From: Desulfofustis glycolicus DSM 9705
GTDB taxonomy: Bacteria > Desulfobacterota > Desulfobulbia > Desulfobulbales > Desulfocapsaceae
Direction of reading: 5' to 3'
Length of the DNA stretch: 44,534 nucleotides
NCBI RefSeq assembly: GCF_900130015.1
Contig: NZ_FQXS01000034.1
Coordinates: forward strand, 1 to 44,534
The notes beneath the pieces are model-generated. The model was given only the letters and a program-made list of their open reading frames with translations, was not told the DNA's origin and did not search any database. Positions 16,565 through 24,804 of the stretch are shown here, piece after piece (the stretch's first letter is position 1; every line of letters starts with the position of its first letter). The translations under genes and the position numbers were made by a program.

Positions 16565-18862
16565 CTACATCAATTCCAATTGATTGCAGGAATAATCCGC
16601 TTTCTCCAACGGATGATAGAATTTGACATAGAGATACAGCACCCTCTCGTTCCAATCGTGTCGACCAGCGCCGGCAATAACGCCGAAGCAGCGGCGGTGC
16701 GACCCATCCGGCAAATCAATGTCCGATGAAACCTGCCGCCCCAGCACCGTCGCCGGGTTTTCTTCATGGATTAAGGACAGCGAGAAACAATAGCCGCCAC
16801 GAGCGACATACTGAAGAGCACCCTGCACCGTATCGGCAACCGGCTCTCCGGAATCGTCGACCAGTATCGACGCCGAGCAGACTTCAAGGTCGCTGCCGAT
16901 GGGCGGCTGTGTGTCGTTGTCACTGATATTGATCAGGTATGGAACAACATCATAATGATTGCAATAAAACCTGATCTTTTCTTCAAGGCCGGGATGGTTT
17001 GCGGCCAGCACAGCAAACGCTTCCCGCTCAAGGATCCGCACCTGAAGTTCCGTCTGAGCAAGCAAAGAAACCGACCAGCTCACTCCTTGGACAAACCCCT
17101 CGGCACCGATCAAGTCTCCGGTCTGCAGACTGGTCAACAGGATTTCACTGCTTTCGTCAAAATGAGTGATACCGGCAAAGCCGCTGTCGATAAAAAAGAG
17201 GTCGGTCACCGCGTCGCCCTGATGCACGATTTCCTCGTTGGCCTGATACACTACCGGTTTCAGCAGGGCGAAAAACTCACTGACCTCCTCGGTGCTCATC
17301 TGTTCATACAATTTGCTCCAGACCAGCAGATGATGATCCTGGCTTGAATAAAACGGCATCTCCTGGCCGCCGGCTGCCGCATGACTGTCCTGTTTCGTCT
17401 CGGAAGTTGTGGTAATTTCCGATCCTGCCGCCATGTCATCGATTTCACTTTCAGAAAAGAGCCCAGCCAACCCGCCAGCCTCGTCCTCGAACAAGCCGAG
17501 CTCATCACCGGCCGGTATCGCTTCGGCCAGTGATTCTTCGGTGCGTGCCGGAACACTACTGTCGTTCTCCTCGGTGGCCGAAAAATCACCTTTCATCTTT
17601 ATTTCGATGGCCTGGTAGGACGTGGCAGCGGCCCTGACGATTTTGTCGGCTTCGCCGAAACGGTTACGCCGCTCCCCGATCAATTCCTTGAGGCTATCGA
17701 GTGCCCGTTGCAACGGGTAAAATTTGAGCTTGACGCAGAGTTTCAAAAGCAGGTCATGACGGACATGGCTGGCAATGGTGTGCCGTTGTTCCAACAGATC
17801 AAGAAAGGCATTGCCGATATCTTTGCCTTCAAACTGGCCGAGTTGCACGATCAATTGCCCTTTCAACTCGTCATTGATATTCATCAAGGCTTGAATCAAC
17901 CGCTTGCGCATCAACTTGCCGCCCAGCGTCTCGATGCAATTGACCACCTGCTGCTGCACCCTGATATCGTTGTGGGTCAGGTACGGCTCGACGATCCCGA
18001 ATAAACCGGGATCACCAAGCCGGGAGATGATCAAAATGATATTGCGGATGACGAACCAGGGCGGTTCATCTTTCAGGCACTTGACCAGTACCGGAATACC
18101 GATCTCGCCGACTTTCGGGATCAGGTCAATGAGTGCGAAACGATCTTCCTTGTTGTTGCTGTAGATCAGCTTCTGTACCAGGAATGTGGCAGAGAGGCGC
18201 CCCAGGTGAATGAGCAGGCTCTCGGCCAGCGGCCGGCGGTCGTCGTTCTCATCGAGATAGACGTTGACCAACTTGTCGAGCAGATCCGGTTCAGCGAGAT
18301 TCTCGTGGACCTTTGCGGTCATCCCACGGATCAGATTGTTTTTGACGATCACCCCGGTGCTGATCTGATAGAGCACGATGATCAGGTTTTCCAGTTCGTG
18401 CCATTGCCCGGCATACAACATGCGCAGAACGATCTTCTGCAATTGCAGACAGACGATCTCAAAACCGGCGATATACTCGGTTTCACACTTCAACCAGTCG
18501 ACGAGAAGACGTGCCAGTACTTCCCTGAACTCGTCAAAATCCTCTTCCAGGATAATCTCGGTAAATACCGAGATCACCATCAGGGATCTCTCCCGGATCG
18601 TCACGTCATCCCAGCACAGGCTCATGCCGAGTTTTTGCAGAATCCTGATCGCCCCGTCCTGGTCCTCGGTGATATATTTGTTGAGAATATAAGAAGCCAG
18701 GTTTTCGACAAGTTCGTCGTTGTGCAAAATATCAAATTTGCCTTGCAGGAAAATCGCCACGCCTTTTTCGACCCGGGCGGCCTCACGTTTTTTTTCCTGG
18801 TCGGCAATAATTTCCTTGGCTTTTGCCAGCGCTTGTGCCTGTCGTTCCCTATCTATCTCCAT
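16565..18862 (-). CDS. HEAT-repeat protein with cyclic-nucleotide-binding and PilZ-like domains
   Basis: The protein of about 765 residues opens with a charged coiled coil and long helical HEAT-like repeats (about 30-400). An acidic linker leads to a cyclic-nucleotide-binding domain (about 505-630), seen in FALLKPVVYQANEEIVHQGD, DLFFIDSGFAGI and SLQTGDLIGAEGFV. The last 110 residues resemble a PilZ-like domain ending in RVLYLYVKFYHPL. It may be a cytosolic scaffold reading a cyclic nucleotide, possibly also cyclic-di-GMP, but no canonical RxxxR PilZ motif was found. GGGGGG lies before the ATG at 18862; an ATG at 18877 is the alternative. It is divergent from the next gene. Confidence 0.8.
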   Translation of the reverse strand: MEIDRERQAQALAKAKEIIADQEKKREAARVEKGVAIFLQGKFDILHNDELVENLASYILNKYITEDQDGAIRILQKLGMSLCWDDVTIRERSLMVISVFTEIILEEDFDEFREVLARLLVDWLKCETEYIAGFEIVCLQLQKIVLRMLYAGQWHELENLIIVLYQISTGVIVKNNLIRGMTAKVHENLAEPDLLDKLVNVYLDENDDRRPLAESLLIHLGRLSATFLVQKLIYSNNKEDRFALIDLIPKVGEIGIPVLVKCLKDEPPWFVIRNIILIISRLGDPGLFGIVEPYLTHNDIRVQQQVVNCIETLGGKLMRKRLIQALMNINDELKGQLIVQLGQFEGKDIGNAFLDLLEQRHTIASHVRHDLLLKLCVKLKFYPLQRALDSLKELIGERRNRFGEADKIVRAAATSYQAIEIKMKGDFSATEENDSSVPARTEESLAEAIPAGDELGLFEDEAGGLAGLFSESEIDDMAAGSEITTTSETKQDSHAAAGGQEMPFYSSQDHHLLVWSKLYEQMSTEEVSEFFALLKPVVYQANEEIVHQGDAVTDLFFIDSGFAGITHFDESSEILLTSLQTGDLIGAEGFVQGVSWSVSLLAQTELQVRILEREAFAVLAANHPGLEEKIRFYCNHYDVVPYLINISDNDTQPPIGSDLEVCSASILVDDSGEPVADTVQGALQYVARGGYCFSLSLIHEENPATVLGRQVSSDIDLPDGSHRRCFGVIAGAGRHDWNERVLYLYVKFYHPLEKADYSCNQLELM

Positions 18863-19159
18863 ATGCCCCCCATGCAAGACCGGACCTCCACACTCGATCC
18901 GTCGACAAAACCGGCCGCTCCCCCTTTTCGACTGACGACCTTTTTCATCTTTCGCTCCCGCTGTTTGTTAACAGCGCCCCCTCCTGCCGGAGAAATACCA
19001 TGTATCCGGCAAACTGATAACCTTTTTCTACACCCTCTTTTCTGCCGCTTGGTTTCAGTCTTTCTTTCAATATTTCAAAATAATAGTTATTATCAAAAAG
19101 AACCATACCTTTTCCAACCAGTGTTCAGCATACACTGTCATCTCGAATTTCGTGACTCG

Positions 19160-21076
19160 ATGACCTCGCAGCAACAGGAAGGATATCTCGCCGATCCGAC
19201 GACCATCAACGAATTTATGAATTCGCTGCAGCGGTTGTTCAAAATCGGCATCTATTACCCGAGTGGACACGCTACGCTCGATAAGGCAACCGAGCGTTTT
19301 CTGAGACTGCTCAAGACAGTAGCGGGCGATCAGCCGGAGGTAACCATTTCCGAGCATGGCGAGAGCCTGATGGTCGCCGATCTGGCCCTGGCCAAAGATT
19401 TTCCGTTTGTTCCGGAGTTCAAGTCCCTTATGGCAGGGCTGGGTATTATCGCGATCGGCATCAGCCGAGAGATAACCAGCAACGAGATTCACCTGTTTGT
19501 CAGGAAAATGCTCCGTTTCCGCTCCCAGGTCCTCAAGGCCAGGACCTTTCAGCAGATCGAAGTGACCGACCTGCCGCTCTCGATCAATCTCACCCTCAAG
19601 GAATTTCTCGCCCGCAAAGATGCCTCGATCTCCGACGATCAGTCCGGCGAATCGGCGGAAAGCCTGGAAGGGTTTGTCGAGTCTTTGTCCAAATACGGAT
19701 TGTCGGGTGAAGAAATCCAGCAGTGCAAGACACTGCTGGACAAGCTGCCGCAGCGATTGTCCAACAGCAGCGTGGCTTTGTCAGAACTGCCCTACGCTTC
19801 CTGGGACGATGTTGCCCGCCTGCTGGCCAGAACCATCAGAGCCAACCAACAGGGACCCGACGACGACAAAGACCGGCAGAGCATTCATTCCAACATCAAT
19901 GCACTGGCCTCGATCTTAAAAAAACTCGAACGCGAGGCAACGGACAAAGATTCCCGGGAAACGATCAATCTGCTGATCTCGATCATCAGGAAACCGTTTT
20001 CCGGCGACGCGGAAGCCGTCACTGCAGACATCAGTCAGGTGCAACGCGTTTTCCCGGAAACCCCCTATTTCTCCAGCGAACAGATCCAGCTTTTTACGAC
20101 TAAGCATCGGTTGCATCCGAAGATTCTGCAAAATATCCCGGAGGGGCCGACCAGCCCGGAAACGTTGTCGATCATTCTGCAACTGACCCGGTATGAACAG
20201 AGTTTGGCCAACCAAGCCCGGATGCAGCAGCTCATTCGTGAGATCCTGGCCGGCCCGGTTCAGGAAAAGACCTGGGACATCCTTTCCGGCGGACTCCACG
20301 AACTGCTCAAGGAGGGCAGCCCACGCATCGCCACCGCTTTGCGGCTGGTAGCGGAACCATTGCGGCGCTCCCCGCATGCCACGACTCTGTATCTACTGCT
20401 GCTGACGGCTCGGCGCTGCAACGGCCAGGAGACGAAACGACTCTGGCCCTACACGGTGAACGAAATACTCGTCTGCGGCAGCAGTACCGATGAACAGTCC
20501 TTCGTCGCCCTCTGCCGTTTTGCCGCACGTTTCTCCCCGGCCGACATGGCCGCCGGACTGGAGCACCTACGGGATCTCGATGCCTTTCAAAACAACACCA
20601 TTGCACCGGACATCTTTCCCGGACTGTCCACCGATTGTTATCCGCTCTTTGCCTTTCTACTCAAGACCGAAATCGAGTCCTACGTCGGTGAGCGAGTCAT
20701 CGGCGGCCTGCGCCGTCGTCCTCCGGAATGGCTGATCAAGGCGGTGGTCCACCTGCTCGACCTGAGCAAGCAGGAGCACAAACTGTTTCTCTACTCTTAC
20801 CTGCGCCAGGCACCGGAGAAGTCGATGCCACCGGTACTGAAAGGCGCCGCCGCCAAAATCATCGCCGACGGTCTGGCCACCCTGCCCCAGGAGCGACGTG
20901 CGGAGAGCTGGCTGCCGGAGACCATTGGTGTCTTGACTCAATTACCGGCCGAGCAAACAACCGCGATACTCGAACAGATCGCAAGTGAACGAAAACTGCT
21001 CTTCATCCCCGAGTGGCCGTCGGAATGCCGCAAGGCTGCCCAGCAGGCGCTGGCCGACCACAAACGGCACCGCTGA
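19160..21076 (+). CDS. Large helical protein sharing its N-terminal domain with the adjacent HD-GYP protein
   Basis: The product of about 638 residues has an N-terminal domain (about 1-140) resembling that of the HD-GYP protein encoded next: IYYPSGHATLDKATERFLRLL, a sheet-like segment around ESLMVADLAL, and GISREITSNEIHLFVRKM. The remainder is helical and HEAT/ARM-like, with no catalytic motif seen. It is probably a partner or scaffold of the HD-GYP protein, whose gene starts 16 bases later. The frame is open much further upstream, over the divergent gene, and that part looks non-coding; the ATG at 19160 is chosen because the sensible protein sequence begins there, without a strong ribosome site. 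Confidence 0.75.
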   Translation: MTSQQQEGYLADPTTINEFMNSLQRLFKIGIYYPSGHATLDKATERFLRLLKTVAGDQPEVTISEHGESLMVADLALAKDFPFVPEFKSLMAGLGIIAIGISREITSNEIHLFVRKMLRFRSQVLKARTFQQIEVTDLPLSINLTLKEFLARKDASISDDQSGESAESLEGFVESLSKYGLSGEEIQQCKTLLDKLPQRLSNSSVALSELPYASWDDVARLLARTIRANQQGPDDDKDRQSIHSNINALASILKKLEREATDKDSRETINLLISIIRKPFSGDAEAVTADISQVQRVFPETPYFSSEQIQLFTTKHRLHPKILQNIPEGPTSPETLSIILQLTRYEQSLANQARMQQLIREILAGPVQEKTWDILSGGLHELLKEGSPRIATALRLVAEPLRRSPHATTLYLLLLTARRCNGQETKRLWPYTVNEILVCGSSTDEQSFVALCRFAARFSPADMAAGLEHLRDLDAFQNNTIAPDIFPGLSTDCYPLFAFLLKTEIESYVGERVIGGLRRRPPEWLIKAVVHLLDLSKQEHKLFLYSYLRQAPEKSMPPVLKGAAAKIIADGLATLPQERRAESWLPETIGVLTQLPAEQTTAILEQIASERKLLFIPEWPSECRKAAQQALADHKRHR

Positions 21077-21092
21077 CCCGGCTTGAGATAAT

Positions 21093-22472
21093 ATGTACGA
21101 AAAACTGAACAACCTCCTGATCCTCCTTTGTCGCGCGATTTCCACCAGGCGTCTCTATTTCTCCGACCACCCCAAAGTTCGTGTGCTGGCCAAAGGCTTT
21201 GTCGAGCGACTGCGGGAATTTTGCCGGGAAACGGAGATCAACAAACTGTTCATCGGAATCATCGACAACAATCTTGTCTTCGAAGGACGCAACCTGATCG
21301 GACCGAGCATCGTTGGTCGCCAGCTCGTGCAATTTGCCGACAAGTTGCGTTGTGGCGGTTTTTCCTTTACCGACCAGACGTCGGAAAATGAATTCAGCGC
21401 CCTGCTCGACCTGACCATCGATCTCAAACAACCGGTGGAAACGATCAAGCAGGCCCGGGAATTGCTCGTCGCCAATGATATCTACAATATCGAAATCGCC
21501 CATCACTACATGGGCTCTTCCGGGCCGATGACCAGAGACCAGCGCACCGTCTGGCAAGGCCAGGACACCGGTGACTTCCTGCACTCGCCGACGCTGATCT
21601 ACCAGGCGCTCTTCGACTCGGTCGCCCAGGCCCACGGCGATGTCGCACTGGGGCAGGATATCGACATCGACAACACCCGGTCCGTCAGCGAATACATGCT
21701 GCATTTCACCAAAACGCACTTTTCCGACATGATGCAGCACGTCCATTACCCGGACTATGACAGCTACACGGTCGGTCATTCGGTCCGGGTCGCCGCGCTA
21801 ACCGTGTTTCTCGCCAATTCCTTCAAGTGGAGCGACGAGATGTTGCTGGCCATCGGCACCGCCGGCCTGCTCCACGATGTCGGCAAAAGCAGGATTTCGG
21901 AACAGATCCTCTATAAACCGGGCAAACTGAACGAAGAGGAATTCGCCGCCATCATGACCCATTCCCGGGTCGGTGCGGAAATTCTGCTCAGTCAGAAGAA
22001 CACCACGACGCTCGATATAGCCGCCGCCTGGGGACATCACATCCGTCACGACGGTACCGGCTATCCCCGGCAACCCGAATGGGCGGCCCGGCACCCCATC
22101 ACCTCTCTGCTGCAGATCTGCGATGCCTTCGAAGCGCTCACCGCTACCCGGCCATACAAACCCCCGCTCACTCCGCATATGGCCTATAGCATCATGCTGC
22201 GCGACAAGGGCGGATTCCATCCGGCCATGCTGGCCTCTTTCATCTCGGCGATCGGCCTCTACCCGCCCGGTACCATGGTGAGGCTCTCCGACGGCAGAAA
22301 AGGACTGGTCACCGCCACCGGGCCAAGCATCGATCGACCACGGGTCAGGATTACCAACGCCCCGGACGGAGCCGAAATTCCCCCAACCGATCAATACCAG
22401 CTCAATCTGCAAGCCGGCGAACACCGCTCACTGTCTGTCAGCGAGCTGCTGCTGGCGGAAGCTCCGGCCTGA
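21093..22472 (+). CDS. HD-GYP cyclic-di-GMP phosphodiesterase
   Basis: The 459-residue protein has an N-terminal domain (about 1-135) like that of the preceding protein, with LYFSDHPKVRVLAKGF and SENEFSALLDL. A full HD-GYP domain follows (about 225-400): GHSVRVAALTVFLA, LLHDVGKSRI, THSRVGAEILL, HHIRHDGTGYPRQ and ICDAFEALTATRPYK. HD, HHxxxDGxGYP and DAFEAL are the metal and signature residues of active cyclic-di-GMP phosphodiesterases. A short domain after residue 400 resembles the barrel found behind many HD-GYP domains. It likely opposes the REC-GGDEF protein nearby. Confidence 0.92.
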   Translation: MYEKLNNLLILLCRAISTRRLYFSDHPKVRVLAKGFVERLREFCRETEINKLFIGIIDNNLVFEGRNLIGPSIVGRQLVQFADKLRCGGFSFTDQTSENEFSALLDLTIDLKQPVETIKQARELLVANDIYNIEIAHHYMGSSGPMTRDQRTVWQGQDTGDFLHSPTLIYQALFDSVAQAHGDVALGQDIDIDNTRSVSEYMLHFTKTHFSDMMQHVHYPDYDSYTVGHSVRVAALTVFLANSFKWSDEMLLAIGTAGLLHDVGKSRISEQILYKPGKLNEEEFAAIMTHSRVGAEILLSQKNTTTLDIAAAWGHHIRHDGTGYPRQPEWAARHPITSLLQICDAFEALTATRPYKPPLTPHMAYSIMLRDKGGFHPAMLASFISAIGLYPPGTMVRLSDGRKGLVTATGPSIDRPRVRITNAPDGAEIPPTDQYQLNLQAGEHRSLSVSELLLAEAPA

Positions 22473-22555
22473 CCACCATGCATGACTGGAAATCACAGTG
22501 AACAGAGGTAAGCCTCGCCCCCACCGCCAGGCCGGCCTACCGCCCCGGAGCCTGG

Positions 22556-23113
22556 TCAGCCTTTTTCTACCGGCAGCAGCCCGGTCATATCGTTGATCGC
22601 TTTTTCGACCTGAGTAACCATTTTTTCAATTTTCAGCCGTAATCGATCATCACTGTCCAGCAGGGCTTCCGACTTCTGCAACAGGGTGCGGCTGGTATCA
22701 AGAAAGATGGTGATATCGACGGACAACCGGCTCCGGTTTTTCTGCTTTTCCTGTTCCGCCTTGACAAACGGGATCAAACGCTGCACCGAACATTCGAGAA
22801 GCAGATCACGGGCGATCCCGTGTCTTGCCGATATTTCTTCGAGCATGGCCAAGGCCTTGCGGCTCAAAACGAACGTCTTTTGTCGTCGTGGGATGTCGCT
22901 CTTTCCTGTTACCCGTCCCTCTTGGGCAACCTTGTCCAGCACCTGACGATTTTCAACGAGTTGATCAAGCAACGATTTCTGTTTGACGGCCAAATGCTCG
23001 GCAGCGGTTTTCAGCAGTTCTATGGTGTCGTCGGGGAGCCTGAATGTCGCTCGAACCGATTGTTTTCCCCGCAGTTCACGAGCACTGATAGATAATGGAT
23101 CGGAAATCATCAC
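22556..23113 (-). CDS. Protein with two ribbon-helix-helix-like segments
   Basis: The 185-residue protein contains two similar units. Residues about 18-55 (SVRATFRLPDDTIELLKTAA) and 75-112 (KTFVLSRKALAMLEEISARH) each look like a beta strand followed by two helices, the pattern of ribbon-helix-helix DNA-binding folds. A helical, coiled-coil tail (about 115-185) follows. It could be a single-chain RHH regulator, but no target is shown. The GTG at 23113 has GGGGA about seven bases upstream; an ATG follows directly. It is convergent with the HD-GYP gene. Confidence 0.65.
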   Translation of the reverse strand: MMISDPLSISARELRGKQSVRATFRLPDDTIELLKTAAEHLAVKQKSLLDQLVENRQVLDKVAQEGRVTGKSDIPRRQKTFVLSRKALAMLEEISARHGIARDLLLECSVQRLIPFVKAEQEKQKNRSRLSVDITIFLDTSRTLLQKSEALLDSDDRLRLKIEKMVTQVEKAINDMTGLLPVEKG

Positions 23114-23235
23114 CTGCTATTCCCCGGATTATCTCAGGCCACCCGGAAACGTAATCCCGCCCAAACCTTTCGTTGACCGAGAACTATTTCTCTTTTGAAT
23201 GACATTTTTGTTCCTCAGGGAAACAGAACTCTTTT

Positions 23236-23376
23236 GAGCCATTTGCAAAACAATCTTTTCGCCCAAACTATGCGTTATGCTCAAAATTTTATCCTCGGAA
23301 TATCAATTATATGCCTGTGATAAAATTTTTCGCATGCCTTGATTTTGAACGAAAATCTAAGTTTTGCAAAAGGCTC
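23236..23376 (+). repeat. MITE-like palindromic element, copy 2
   Basis: This 141-bp copy is highly similar to copy 1 and in the same orientation. The core is at 23290-23319. CTCTTTTG at 23229-23236 is repeated at 23374-23381, consistent with a target-site duplication of up to 8 bases. It lies 150 bases upstream of the heat-shock promoter. Confidence 0.88.
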
Positions 23377-23483
23377 TTTTGCTGTGCTTTCGGAAAAAAT
23401 CAAGTTTCCCATGACAGCCTTTATTGCACCTTGTACGAGAAATAAGTAGGAACAATATATTACTTTGTCAAGTTACGCGTATT

Positions 23484-23502
23484 CGTAATATATACCATTA
23501 CG
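23484..23502. promoter_or_regulatory. Inverted repeat upstream of the hsp20 promoter
   Basis: CGTAAT and ATTACG are separated by seven A/T-rich bases, 23 bases upstream of the -35 box. It may be an operator, but it is not the CIRCE element of HrcA. Confidence 0.3.
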
Positions 23503-23524
23503 GCTTTTAATACGATTTCTAATA

Positions 23525-23552
23525 TTGACATACCACTTTTCGTAATTATCAT
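23525..23552 (+). promoter_or_regulatory. Sigma70-type promoter of the hsp20 pair
   Basis: TTGACA at 23525-23530 and TATCAT at 23547-23552 are 16 bases apart. A sigma32-type box was not recognised. The leader to the first gene would be about 65 bases. Confidence 0.6.
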
Positions 23553-23625
23553 GGAAACAGGTTGCAAGAGACCGAAGAAGCGGCACCGTCCGCGAGCCGT
23601 GAACAGCGAAAAATGGAGGACTGCC

Positions 23626-24072
23626 ATGATAACGAGATGGAGTGATATTGATCGGATGTTTGAGGCAATGGGTTTGCTCAGGGGAAGGCTCGACAGCATG
23701 TATGACGACTTTGATCGATCGTTCGGCTCCGATCCCGGCTGGAGGTTGACCGGCAATTACCCGCGCACCAATATGTTCGACAAGGGTGATTATCTTGAGC
23801 TGACCGCGGAGATCCCGGGGATCGCCAAAAACGATCTCAACATCAAGATACAGGGGAACTATCTGGAGATTTCCGGAACCAGAAGCGCCAGCGTTCCTGA
23901 GGGGTATTCGGTCCATCGGCGAGAGCGAGGTAGCACGTCGTTTACCAGAAGCTTCAGTCTGCCGGCCGATATCGACGCCAACAAGGTCACGGCGACTCTC
24001 ACTGACGGCATTCTGACGCTGAGCTTGCCGAAAGCGGAAGCAGCCAAACCGCGCCAAATAACCATCAATTGA
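23626..24072 (+). CDS. Small heat-shock protein (Hsp20 / alpha-crystallin)
   Basis: The 148-residue protein has the alpha-crystallin domain (about 45-148): FDKGDYLELTAEIPGI, LEISGTRS, the FTRSFSLPADID strand and the A-x-LTDGILTLSLPK motif. Such proteins form oligomers that hold unfolding proteins for refolding by DnaK/ClpB. The ATG at 23626 follows GGAGG by six bases, which decides the start; a longer frame from 23551 has no ribosome site. The second hsp20 starts 54 bases downstream. Confidence 0.94.
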   Translation: MITRWSDIDRMFEAMGLLRGRLDSMYDDFDRSFGSDPGWRLTGNYPRTNMFDKGDYLELTAEIPGIAKNDLNIKIQGNYLEISGTRSASVPEGYSVHRRERGSTSFTRSFSLPADIDANKVTATLTDGILTLSLPKAEAAKPRQITIN

Positions 24073-24126
24073 CACCATGTGAATCATCAATAGCCTGTGT
24101 TCTTAGACAACAGCCGGGAGGAGACG

Positions 24127-24510
24127 ATGGAAAGCAAAAATCTGCAAACCAAGGAGAAGGGTGCGGTCGGAACCCCCAGAAAAGTCCAGTCGGTCATGCC
24201 GCTGGTCGACATCTTCGAAAACGATGACGAAATACTGTTGCACGCGGAAATGCCGGGCGTCACCAAGGACGCCGTTAAAATCAACATCGACAACGGCAAC
24301 TTGAGCTTGTTCGGCATGAGAAAAGCCGGCCGTGACGGTGCGCCCAGCTGGGAGGAGTTCGGTGACGTGGAATTCCAGCGAGCTTTTGCGGTGCCGCAGA
24401 ATATCGATGTAGCCAAGGTCAAGGCGGAATTGAAAGATGGTATTCTCTGCCTACACCTCCCGAAATCGGAATCGGCGAAACCGAAAACTATCGAAATCAG
24501 CGGTAGTTAG
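24127..24510 (+). CDS. Small heat-shock protein (Hsp20), second copy
   Basis: The 127-residue protein has the alpha-crystallin domain with VDIFENDDEILLHAEMPGV, GNLSLFGMRK, VEFQRAFAVPQNID and LKDGILCLHLPK. Its N-terminal arm is shorter than that of the first Hsp20, so the two may form mixed oligomers. GGGAGGAG lies before the ATG. The gene ends ahead of a strong terminator, so the two hsp20 genes form one unit. Confidence 0.94.
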   Translation: MESKNLQTKEKGAVGTPRKVQSVMPLVDIFENDDEILLHAEMPGVTKDAVKINIDNGNLSLFGMRKAGRDGAPSWEEFGDVEFQRAFAVPQNIDVAKVKAELKDGILCLHLPKSESAKPKTIEISGS

Positions 24511-24554
24511 ACTGAAGTTTCCGATTCCTGCCGTACCGCCTGAAAACGGGCACG

Positions 24555-24592
24555 AGGGTAGATGGCCGCCCGCCGGCCACCTACCCTTTTTC
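24555..24592 (+). terminator. Rho-independent terminator after hsp20
   Basis: GGGTAG pairs with CTACCC and, inside it, TGGCCG pairs with CGGCCA, with one mismatch between. A T-rich run follows. Confidence 0.85.
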
Positions 24593-24690
24593 GCTTTTCG
24601 CCGAGCAGCCCTGCACTTCCCTATTACCCTCACAAAATCAGCATGATAGAAGAACCGGTACCACTCTTTTCACATCCCTCATAATTTCTA

Positions 24691-24719
24691 TTGACAGACC
24701 ACCAAAACGAATACATATA
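24691..24719 (+). promoter_or_regulatory. Sigma70-type promoter of the aminomutase operon
   Basis: A consensus TTGACA (24691-24696) and CATATA (24714-24719) are 17 bases apart. Transcription should begin near 24726, giving a leader of about 80 bases before the first gene. Confidence 0.65.
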
Positions 24720-24734
24720 GGGGCCAGAAAGAAC

Positions 24735-24764
24735 ATGAAATCACTAAAAAAAAGGATCCGTTAA
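24735..24764 (+). CDS. Possible nine-residue Lys/Arg-rich leader peptide
   Basis: Codons read M-K-S-L-K-K-R-I-R and then TAA, so three of nine residues are Lys and two Arg. It begins about nine bases after the predicted transcription start and lies ahead of a lysine-type aminomutase gene, which would suit translation-based sensing of basic amino acids. Only a weak AGAAAG lies before the ATG, and no terminator or clear alternative hairpin follows, so the idea is speculative. Confidence 0.25.
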   Translation: MKSLKKRIR

Positions 24765-24804
24765 GGACGAAGTAACATATTAATTTTATTCAAAAGGTGT
24801 TCCC

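Noticed and set aside
18206-19159. An open frame in line with the large helical protein that extends almost 1 kb upstream
   Set aside because: It lies over the divergent HEAT/cyclic-nucleotide gene, reads like antisense shadow sequence, and has no start signal.
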